Below are positions 41,100 through 53,200 of a stretch of DNA of 64,000 nucleotides, in pieces. Source of the DNA: Sipunculus nudus. Taxonomy: Eukaryota > Annelida > Sipuncula > Golfingiida > Sipunculidae. Both the position numbers and the translations under genes were made by a program. The DNA is taken from positions 75,462,723 through 75,526,722 of the forward strand of contig CM049309.1 of the NCBI GenBank assembly GCA_026874595.1. The letters run 5' to 3'. The notes beneath the pieces are model-generated. The model ran no database searches. It was not told the DNA's origin and worked only from the letters and a program-made list of their open reading frames with translations. Each line of letters begins with the position of its first letter. Within the stretch, counting starts at the first letter, position 1.

Positions 41100-41267
41100 C
41101 TACAATCCTGGCATTATATAGGATATATTATCTAATGTTTTGCTGTGTGTTTGTAATGGGCAGCCATTTAACTCTGGTACACAAGTGGTTAGCGCCATCA
41201 GTGGTCCCAATGAACATAACATGGTGTCCAAAAGGACGCTCAAAGCCCCCTGGACAGCTGGTGCCCT
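41100..41267 (-). CDS. HMGXB4: HMGXB4 last coding exon and stop
   Basis: The acceptor is tgtttccag at 41,268. It encodes GALSVLLDTMLCSLGPLMAL, TTCVPELNGCP and LDNISYIMPGL, then a TAG stop at 41,100-41,102. The ending is nearly identical to vertebrate HMGXB4. Confidence 0.96.
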   Translation of the reverse strand, partial: RAPAVQGALSVLLDTMLCSLGPLMALTTCVPELNGCPLQTHSKTLDNISYIMPGL

Positions 41268-44200
41268 CTGGAAACAGAAAACCTGAACATTAATTACATA
41301 CAAAATTACATACAGAAAACTGCATTAAGATCTTCTAATTGTTGAGACTTATATTAATAGCAGTCTGGGTGAATGAGCAAAACTTAAAATATCTGTGCTT
41401 GCATCTTGCAATGAGGCATGAAAAGCCTTCACTCCCAGTCTCTTACCAGATGGTCTGTGGTACAGTAGAACTTCTATTTTGTAGACACTGACGGGATCAG
41501 GGCTTTTTGTCAGTAATAGATGCCCATATTACAGAGGTGTGGACTATGAATTTACTTCTGGTGCCTGCCTCCAGTGTCTGTAAAAACTGGTGTCCTTATA
41601 AGGTGACTCTAAAGAGAGGTTTCCATGTATAAAGGTATAAAGTGTGAAAATGGGAACCAAATGTACCAATCAAGATGTGCTTGGAAATATTTTAAAGTAG
41701 TGTCTTTAAAATATTTTATTGCAGATGGCAAAAGAATACTGCTATTGTCAGAGTCTTCAAGACAAGGTTTCCACAAGGTGGGCTTTTGTGCATGAAAAGT
41801 TCTGTTTAATTGTGACTTGGAAATATTTATGTTAATGTTATTAATTGATTTATTATAATAATTTATTTACTATCCAGGCCATCTGTTTGAGACCCACAGT
41901 TTGGTTATTTCTTTTGGTCACATTTTACTTGAGAGAGGGTGTGAGTGTATGATTGTTTTTTCCTGAAGTGGTTTACTGAAAGTCTTTAGACAACATAAAA
42001 CACCTTATCTACATACCTCCTGATAAGGCACACTACAACAGAAAAGGAGCTGGTTAAATTTATTAATTTTTAGTGTGTTTTCTTTATATGTCATCACTGA
42101 TGTGGCCTACTTGGAGGTATGCCAAATCAGTACAAACTGATACAGCCAATGACCCTGTGTTAGCACTGACACAGCAGTCCATATACACTTAATTGTTTAA
42201 CAGAAAAATTAATTAATTGGTATGTTGCATAACAAACAGGTAGAAGTCAGCAACAGGAGTAAGCCACAGGATGACTGCTTGTGTGTGTGAGTATGTATAA
42301 AAGACTTACTGCTTGGTTCTGTAGATTGGAACCAATCACTGATAGGCTGTCTCCTAGAAGCTTCATATGTGCTGCTATATCTATTGGCTCTATGTTCTCA
42401 AGCTGAAACAGGCAAAGCATGTCACAGTTTACACTAATATATACAGTGAAACCTGTCTGAAAGACCACCTGTCTATAAAGACGGTCCCATGGGTGGTCTT
42501 ATTATACAGGTTTCACTGTATGTATAATCTACCTCCTGACAGTTTTAAACAGGAACTCTTAAGTATACATTTTTTACCAAAAGACCATTCAGATATAGTC
42601 CCAGCGTACACTTCATATAACTATTAGAGTTAAAAGCTTATAGGAAACATCTTTTGTCAGAACCTAATGCAATGATACACCAGAAGCCAGCTGCTAATTA
42701 CTGAGAAATTTATATATGATAACATAAAAGATTAACCAAGTATAATGAATTTGATTTTCAAATTTGTTTAACATCTCAGCCTCTTTACCCTACATCTGAC
42801 AATTGAATTAATAAACATTAAATGGGCTCCCCCTGACTCCTATATTACCCTATAAAAATTGTCTCCTATATTTTCTAGCATTTAGACCATAACTTGTATA
42901 TGTTCTTATATTTTTTCACTGCACAATTGTTTCTGACATAATTGTCATTATTGAATAATTAAAGTTATTATTAAACCTCGTATTATTGCAAACACAGCTC
43001 TTTTGTAGAACTGTTCATAAAAGTGTTACAGTCATGCAAACTATTTTTAATAAATTAAAAGGGGTCTTAAATAGTCAGCTGCCTTATTTAGTAACCACAT
43101 CAAAAATATGTCTTAGAACAGTAAATGCCAGCCTTATATTGATGCCAGGTCTTGGTCGAAGGCCAGGTACCAGACTAGTTTCCCTGTTTCCATCAGTTGT
43201 CTTTTCCCATAAAAATAATGTGTGCATCTGTGGGTTAAATAGACCAGTGTTACCAAAACCACCCTTCAAGATACTCTTAAGCTGTTATAAATAGTATTTC
43301 CTTCTTGTCGACAACCAATACATTTGGTGAGATATTGTTGGCAGTGAATGTAGCATACAAGCATATACCAGATTAAATATGCTTGAATATCTTGCCAAGC
43401 TAAATTAGTTGAAGGTTGGGAGGAAAGTGCCATGAAAATGAATTGCACATTGCCCTAATACTTATCAAACCCTTGTACCTCTATAAATCAGTTATAAGAA
43501 GAGCCATCCTATGTTCAGATGGAAAAAATGTTACCCAATGCACAATAAACAGAAAAAACAGAACCACAAAAACACTGTGGTACCTGGTTGAAGGCCCTTG
43601 CGGACCCCTTTGGGTCCCCAAGTAGTGACTGTTGGGTTTATTGTGTAGACATGGGGTTTTCAGTTTTTGGTATGTATTTTCATAAACACTGGCCTTAAAT
43701 AGAAGCCTTCTTTGTCAAGATGCCAAGTCAAAGCTGGGTCTGATAAAAATTAACTCCTTGCATCTGTTCATGGAAATACAGTACTTTTAGATTCTGTTGG
43801 GATAATACACGTAGATGGACTTGTTAATTTGCCCTGTAAACCACGACTCTGCAGTGAAAATTCCTACATTTTCCCATTTTTTTTTTAATTCCTATAAACT
43901 TCTATATTTTTGTCTCAGCTCCTACATAATTCCTATTTTTTTATCTCAGGTCCTATATAATTCCTAATTTTTTATCTCAGGTCTTGTATAATTCCTATTT
44001 TTTTATCTCAGGTCCTATATAATTCCTATATTTTTGTCTCAGACTCTCAGCTCCTATATAATTCCTATATTTTTGTCTCAGGTCCTATATAATCTTATAT
44101 TTTTGTCTCAGGTACTATATAATTCCTATATATCTTCAGGAGATTGGTGGGAGCCCATGCATTACTACAACTTTCTTATAAATACAATAAGATGAAAATC

Positions 44201-47200
44201 CTGGATGTCCTAGAATATATTTCACAAATGTACTGCTGCCAATAATATCTGGAGATCTGTAAAGTCTACATTAGGAATAATGATTATTTTCTTATTTCAG
44301 GGATTTACCAGTTTTACTTGGCAGTCATACATGAATGTATATGTATGCAAGTTAAAAGTTTAAATATCAAAACTCTATAAAAAATATATTCATACAATTA
44401 ATAATGTATCAACAATGGCAAAAATATTAAAGGAAAGAAATAAAAAAATGTAATTTTCTTGTTATTATATTCTACACATTACCAATTGTTTTATTTTTTT
44501 TCTTCATGTGAACACCTCTTTAAACACATACACACAAAAATAGTTTAAAACAAGTCCGCAACATCTTACATCAGCTAGATCTGATTTTTCTATGTTACTA
44601 CTAATAATAAATCAGTCACATACCACTTCATATTCTGTTGTGAACTGGGTCTCCTCAGGAGCAGTGGGAGTTTTTACCATCTGTCGACCTGTCTTACTAA
44701 CAGGAGGCTGAAAGGTGGGCAAGGCAAAGTGTTACTGCAGCAACTCCAAAAGAAGAACAATATAAAACAAGAACAGAATGAGTGTGCTTTTGCAAATACA
44801 AAAACAGATATATGTCCCCCCTTCAATTGAGTCCCAACATCTACAACAATAAAGAAAAAATATATATGGACTACTTGAAAAGATGTGAGGTTCCAAACTT
44901 ATCCGAGAAATAAGTTGAAACAACCTGTGCAAATATGGGGGGAAAATATGCATTTCTTCAAAAAGTTATGGGGTTCACAATTTTTTTTTTTTGGGGGGGG
45001 GGGGGGCTTATTTGACCTTGAGGATTTGAAAAAAAATGATCTTGGCCAAACACCCCTAAATTTAAAATCAATCAAAATGCTGTTTTGGATGCATATTAGA
45101 CCCCATCAAGTTTACATCATTTTAAATCTGGAACAGAGCTCTTTCTAATCTTATATACATCTACAAAATTCACATTTTTTATATGAAATGTTAACATTTT
45201 TTTATTATTAAATACAGTACACAATTTCAAGCATCTAGTATCAGAAAACCACTTTTTAATAGGCTACTATCAAACTATATGACACTATATAAACAAGTGA
45301 CCCATGGGTCATGATGCTCAAAGACCAGTGGCCATTATAGCCACACATTTTAAATGTTTTCATCTGAAGGCTATATTGAGATAAACTAAAAATGTTATCT
45401 TGACCTTTCGCCTTCTGACACCACAGTCGACAGGGTTCTTCCGTTAGTCATGGATCACACATGTTAAGACTAAGTCCACTTTTGATTGGTCTACACAGGT
45501 TGTACAAGAGAACAATAAGATCTGAGTCAAGATCACAAATTTTTTAACTACACTGAGAACTTGATTGAAACATTTTGTTTGTCAAATCTGGGGAAAAAAT
45601 AGAAGTTATCACTTTCACAAGATCCTAAGTTGATGAACTATTATTTGGCTGATTTGACCTTGTAGATCAAGGTAAAGGTCACCAGTTTTTTCAACCCTTC
45701 TGAGAACATGGCCAAAGCAACTGGTGTGTCAAATTAAAAGAAACAATAAGCTGTGCTTAAAAAATTATAGTGCTGACAATAATCCTAAAATACTGCAGGT
45801 CAGACAAAGATTAACAACAACAACAGATTATGGGATTGAAAATAATAGGTCAAAAACAAAATTATAAACACACAAGGTATAAGGAGACTAGATTTAACCA
45901 GAGCTGGGACTGACACCTCTGCTGTTAAATGGCAATCTTTATTAAGAACTGATAAAACTAGTCATAAGCAATAAACATACGAGGTTTCAGAACAGCTGAA
46001 AATCATCCGAGCTAAAATATTCTTGTTTTAGTTTTTCCTGTATTATGTTTCTTTTCAACTTAAAACTGAATCTGTTAAAATTTCCTCTAATTTTTTACTG
46101 TGAATCAAATTTAATGAACAAGCCTGGAATGTTGATGACAGAAGGTCTATTAATGATGCTTTTGGTGCCAACATGAAGGAATTGGTGAATTTCAAAACGG
46201 GGGAATTCCCCGACATGCAGATGAAGTTGCAAAATGTCATTTGCAAAACTCTGGTTCATAAGACTTGCTGCCAGATGTCATTGTTGTGTTTGGATTATTT
46301 TGGTGGACCCCGCATTATAAACATGTGAATATATACAAAACAAACAGCCTGTGTACAGTGGGATCAGCATTTTCTGGCAGACTTTTTTTCAAGGTTTTAG
46401 GGAATAGCTTAGTTAATAGTCATCAGATTTCAGAATGGGCCCCTTTAATATAATCACTCATATGAAATTTCTTAAAGACAGAAAGGGGATCAAAGTCTTG
46501 GCAGGTCCCTGACACTGACCTCTGAGGCATCTGTAGAGTCCTCTGAAGGGCTGCGGTGACTTCTAAACTTGGCTGCCAGCTTAGAGCTGATCTTAGCAGA
46601 GAGCAAGTCTGGGGTCTGGCCTGAGCTTACCAGGGCCCGGACACCTGATCGAAGATGGTGAGACATATGTTTACTGCCGAGGGGTATGGCTCCACTTGCT
46701 GCAGCTCGCTTCAGTCTTCCAGCATACTGTCTGGCTTTTCTCCTGAATGCCTACAGCAAAAGTTTTCAGTTAAAACGCCTTTCCTCATCAAAATATAACC
46801 TCACCAAAGTATAGAAGGAGAAGTTATTAAAATGTCCATTTGTCTGCATGTATGTATGTTTCACTGTCCAGACCTGTAACTCAAACCAGAATGTCACTGA
46901 TATGGTGCTCATCCTGCACAAAATTACAAAATCAGTAATTTGGACAAGAAAGAATGGAGAAGAAGCATTTTTGTGATACTGAAAAAATCTGAATGATTAA
47001 TGATTTTCAAAATTCTGTGTAAAGGTTTAAAAGCCCAAACCTAGCACTGTTTGATAAAAGAAACAAAATATAAATTGGTCTAGAAATAAAGGAGAAGCAT
47101 TTCTCTTGTGAATTTATTAGGGATGCCAGTTGGGCAGCCAGCGAATTGGCTATGGCATAAGCTCATCGGGCCTACGGTTGGACAAGCTAAAGGCTACAGT

Positions 47201-50200
47201 ACATTTCCACCAGAAAATTTTACACAAGGTAGGTTTACTATACAGTATATCAGTCCTCCTTGAAGGTGATCAGGATCCAGGGTATTCACAGGGTAACTTA
47301 AATATACTGAATTGTACTTAACACTTCACTCCCCAGATATAGATGGAAGCATGATGGAAAGATCTGCAGTAAATTTTGATTTAACTGAAATTCCATACAT
47401 AACACTGCTTCTCTTATTCTGGATATCAAATACACAGCTCAAATCAAGGCTATCAATATTCTTGTTTAAGTACTTTTACCCAGAATGTAATTTTTAATAT
47501 CAGTGCCAGCTGGTGTCTCATTCAATTTACAGTTTCTTGTTAACTCGAGCTGTTACCTGATGTCACATTTTGAAGCCTATAAGTTCACAAAAGATTCATA
47601 GTAGCAAGTGACTATGTGATAATATAGGTCAGCTGCAGATTGTGTGACAGTCCAAGGCCATGGTACACAGTGGTGTTGTGCAAATTATTGATTATACTGA
47701 TGATTGCTTGTTTCTTTATTAATCAATTAAACTGGTTGCATTTTTGTTTAATTGATCACAAACGATCATGTATGAATATGTAAATAAGTCCTATTATTAA
47801 GAAAAAAATAAACCTGTGAGAAATTTAAGAAAAAGACAGCAGGGAATAGCATTAAAACTGAATCAAGTGTTAACAACCCAGGCATTACCTTGCCCTTTCA
47901 GCGTGATTTAAAAATCAGACTGAATTTCCTGAATTTTAGGTATAATTCTATACAGCACATTTCGCAGAATAAAACAATAAATTATTTATCCATCATCAGT
48001 GTTTTTATTCTTTTCAATCACAAAACATGATTCTACAACCAATTTTTACCACTATAACCTGTTCTACCAGTAGGTGCCAAATAAAACCTGGCAATTATTA
48101 ACTTGTACTTAAATATGATTACACAGAGTATGACTAAAGCTGATGAAGGACTAAAGATTTATTATGAAATAGAAAACCCCATGCCGTGAAGCAATATTTA
48201 TATTTTTTAACCTTCTGGTTCTTTATAAAACTTGTGGCCACATAACATGATGTCTGTCAATGTGTACCTGCCTCACTTTGACAGTTCCTCTTTTAAGAAT
48301 ATATATGACACTAAACAACAAAGCTTAAAAATGAAATTTGTTTGATTATGTGCCCTGTGACCTTTATTGATGGGCCTTTTTTCTTAAATACTGATTTCAA
48401 TGAATCCCTAAAAAATGTGCAAGGTATGTTTTTTTCATTCTAGTTAATTAGGCCTATGCCTCATTACTTCATATCAGCATACAGTTTGAAACTAAACCTC
48501 AAATTTATGAAAATATCCCTTAAATTTAGTAGGCACCCCTTGGTAGAACAACCTATAGTTCATACTCACCAACTTTTCTTTCTCTGGAATGGTCTGCCAT
48601 ATTTCACCAAGTCGCTTACTGATCTGAGCAAAATCACTTGCAGCTGCACAAGGAAGGAAACATTGATTTTGTTTTATGTATACAAAAGTACATAATACGC
48701 ACTGTCAAGATCTGTTACAAAGTCAGCTTTAAGCTGAAGCAGACCAATCGATGCTGATATATCATTATATGTAATATGTATATAAAAGTACATTATACAA
48801 ACTGTCTAGATCCATTACAAAGTCAGCTGGAGAAGACCAATTGATGCTGATATATTATTATATGTAATATGTATACAAAAGTACATTATACAAACTGTCA
48901 AGATCTGTTACAAAGTCAGCTGGAGCAGACCAATAGATGCTGATATATTATTATTTGTAATATGTATAAAAGAAATATATTATACAAACTGTTAAAATCT
49001 GATACAACAGTCAGCTATAAGTTGGAACAGACTAATTGATGATGATATATTTATATATTATGCAGGGGAAAAAGGCAGACACCACAATATTGTTATGGAA
49101 ACCATATGTGTTTAGAACCTCAGTCTGAATTAGTTATAATGCAATTAATCCTTTAATCAGAAACCCAAGAAAAAATTCCTTTTGAACTTGGTTTAAGTGT
49201 ATGATTGAGATTCTGGTAAGGGTGTTGTGAGAGAAATGCTTTCAGGGTGAACCATCTGACAAGAAAAGTTAGAAGAGCTTATCAAAATGCACCCAGACAG
49301 AGCTAAAAAGTGCATTGGTGACTTAATATATTACAGAATTCAAATTATATTATGAGAGTAAATGTTTACTTTATTCATACAAATTTCTTTACAAACTGTA
49401 ATAAAATGTACATATTTTCTCACGTATTGATGGATTTTCAGCAAAAACCTTTTCCCTGTATTCCCTACAGAACATGGTGTATGCTGTTGGTCTCCTTGAT
49501 TTTAAACGACCCTGCAAAACATTATGCCTTCATCAAATTGAGTATGATATGAGACATGTCTTACTCCTATCAGTGTCATCAGGAAGGCTTACTACATAGG
49601 AACAAAAATCACAGCTGGACCTTTCATCATTTCATTTGAAAGACTTGGTTCACTTATCAAAATCATATCGAAACAAGATACATGAGAAGGGGTTTAAAGG
49701 GGCCTATTCTGATATCTGACGTCATCCATTAACTAAAAATAACCCCTTGGACCTTTGCGATAGGCCAGAAAAGACAGATTGCACAGCACACAGACTGTTC
49801 TTTTTGTTTATATCCACATGTTTACAACAGGTAGGAGGACCCAATTAATCTTAACGCATGCAACAAAGACATCTGGCTGAAAGTTAGACACACCAGAGTT
49901 TCACAAAGGATGTTTTGCAAATACTAATCTTTCTTCTCTGACACAAATGCAACCAACCACCTTAGTTACATGGATTTTTTGTTTGTCAGCACTGGAGCAT
50001 GTTCCATGTATACTAACAGCTTGTTGATAAATAAGCTCACACACCCATCACTTAGACATTATGAGAGCTTTCCTTAAGAGAAATTATTATAGTTCACTAA
50101 TACGTATGTATGCAGAATAAGCCAGAAATCACATAAATTCTACAGAAAAGGTAGAGGAATAGAGATGGCTTTAACTGCTGGCAAGGCAACAGCATTATAC

Positions 50201-53200
50201 ATAAAATGTCTTGAATAAAGACTGTATTATACAAGGTTCAAGTGATACTGCCTTTTCTTTAAATAAAGATTATGATTCACACTTACGATTAATCTATACG
50301 TCTTAAAAAAACACAATTTATGTTACATACAAATCAGTCATCTTGAGATAAATTTAATGAGACAAATTTAATCCATCAATGCCAAGTTTGAAAACTAAAC
50401 TCAACACAACAGAAAACTTCCTGTAACATAAAATTGGATTTTACTTGCACAACACATGTTTATGTAAGCCCGATACTTACAGACTTTGTGAGTGTCGGGG
50501 GTAAGTCTTGCTGTCCCTTGGTCTTCTTGATTCTCGCAGCTTTCTTCTCAGAGGACGTCTTCACTTTTAGGGCCATTTCTTGGGCATTTGAATACACAGG
50601 AGGAGACAAACTGTCTTCACCTGTGTAACAGTCGAAGCATCACATTCAAAATTCAGTCAAATCAGGCTTAAAAAAAAATTATTTGTTTTGTTTGTCAATA
50701 TAGATGCATGTTCCATGTTGACTAACAGCATGTAGATTAACAAGACAATATATCCATCACAGAGGCTTTATAAGAATTTTTCTTCATAGGGATTACCTAC
50801 AGTTAATCAATAAAAAGCAAGAAATCCACAGAGAAGGCAGATGAATAGCTGGCTTTAATATTAATCATCTCACCTTGCAGCAGGTCTCCTCCGCTGGAGC
50901 TGCTGCTGGGCCCCGGGGCGCTGGATAACACGTTCAGCAGCTGGGAAGATGAGGGATGATGATGATGATCGGAGTCTGCTTCTTCCACCTCCACCATCTC
51001 ATCCAGATCATCCATGCTACTCATCTGTAATTACCAAATATATATTAGTGTTTGGAGTCACTTCCTTGATCATAATCAATCATCAACAGTTTATCAGCAA
51101 CAGATAATTGATTATCAACCACTTTAAGTCATCAGCTAAAAATTGGTTGACCTCTATCAGTATTAAAATTCTTATAAAATATAGACCAGTATATCCTCTC
51201 ACTTGATATATAGGCCTAATATTGGCTAATATATCTAATTACTCAATAGCTTACATTTTTTTATGGTAAACTTAGATATGAATCTATGAGTAAACACAAA
51301 TTGTTCTAAAGTTTGTTCACATAAATTTTATGAGAGTGTACCTTCCATCATTACAAAGCCTCACCTTTGGAAAAAAAGTCTGTAATCAAGTATTGCAATA
51401 AAAGATTAAACACTGGATCATCTGCATCAGCTGATCTATCATCAATTATAATCAATCTATTTTCCCATTGTCCACATTCAACTACCAGAACAAGTATTAC
51501 ATAAGAAGCATTTACTTGGTGTGTGGTGCATGATAAGCAGTACAGTAAGCAGAACAGTCATACAAAGGTAAGCAGAGTTTGCTTGGTAAAGTCTTTTCCC
51601 CCTTCAATTATTTTATCATCTTCCTTATATTTGCTGGAGGTATGTGGAATGAGACAAAAGGAAAAATTAAATTCCTAGAGGAGACTTTGATCCTCATATC
51701 TAACTTGGTATGGCCAATCATGGACCTTGCAACCATACATTTGACCTATGGATGCAGTGTAACCTGGTGGGTTTTGACATCAACAATCCACAGTGTTGTC
51801 CCACTCTCCTTATAAATATCCCACATGAATTCATATCGTCTTCCTCATACTGTGTGCTGCTGCCACAATCCACTTACTGCATACTTACTTAACATAGTTT
51901 GAGTTATCTTATAGCTTATGCTTTCTGATTAAAGTTTGATGACATCAATGCCTGTCCTGAACACAGCTTAAAAAATACAAGTTATAAAGTTCTTGTTAAA
52001 CCTTACACAGTGCATTTCTTATTCTATCAACATAATAAAAAAATTCTTGATTGAATACACTTTAGCACTGTGAAAGATGCCTCACAGAATATAACAGATC
52101 AACACAGAGTTTGAGTTAGTGATATATTATACATAAATCAAGACTTATTAATTCTTTCCAAGGCATCTTACGATGTACAAACTCAATAAAATGGTGGAAA
52201 ATTAAAAGAAATACTTCAGTTAGGGATTGAAATCACATATTCTTGTTAATAAGGCCTCGTAAGAAAAAAAAATAGCTTGGGACTGTAGACTTATTTTTTA
52301 TAATTTCATCCCCTGCTTACCTTTAAAAATCAATTTAATTTTTATACTCATTTAATCCTGTTAATGAAGCCTTTAACAGAATAAAAATTATCTTTGGACA
52401 GCAGACTCTATTTTTATCATCATGTCATTTTGATCTTACTGAGTATTCAGAGTCTGACATCATATCTTCCTCGCTGCTGCCTGTATCAGTTTCTTCAGAA
52501 AGCAGCTGTGCACTGGTTCCTTTCCCTGATATGCAAAGTTTTATCTTTAAATTGCCACTGGTTCCAGCCACACCCATGTCATCGGGAGAGAGTGGCATGT
52601 CAGGAGGTCTGGAGGACACCTGGGCAGATGGCTGTTTGTCCTTGGCCTTTTTTGGTGTATCAGGAGCAGCGACAAAGCTTCCTAATGATTGATTGGTCAA
52701 CAGAGGATCTGGTATAGTCTTCTGATTGGAGCCCGAAGTTTTCAACAAATTCTTGACTGTGCCACTGTTTATCTGAGGAACATAATGGATAATATAAGTT
52801 AAAGGATATGACTGGTCTTTGAATACTCAATCAAACATGCCCATGTTACCAAAGATGCAATTTTCTTAATGGAATGATATCAAATTATGAAACACCTTAG
52901 CAATAATGGCTGCTAATGAATACCAATGCATTACATTTAACATATATATTACAGGGGCAGATCCATGATTTCAGAGAGGGGAGGGTCCAACCCAGGAAGA
53001 CTAAAAGAAAGCCTAAAAAAGGTCCTCTGGTCCAAAAAGGAGGGGGTCCAGGTCCCAAAATTTGGTTTGACACTCCCCAAAAAAGGTCTCTCAACTCAAA
53101 AAGTAGAGAGGGGGTGGCTGTTGAACCCCCTGGACCCCCCTTTCTGGATTTGCTTCTGTATTACAGTAGAGTGCCGTTTTTCTGAAAGCGTTGAGGGACA

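Noticed and set aside
50803-51024. ATG at 51,024 as the HMGXB4 start
   Set aside because: It immediately follows a good acceptor (taattacag) in phase with upstream exons that carry the conserved basic N-terminal motif. It is an internal Met.
52394-52717. Plus-strand open frame opposite HMGXB4 exon 4
   Set aside because: It is a shadow of the supported minus-strand exon.
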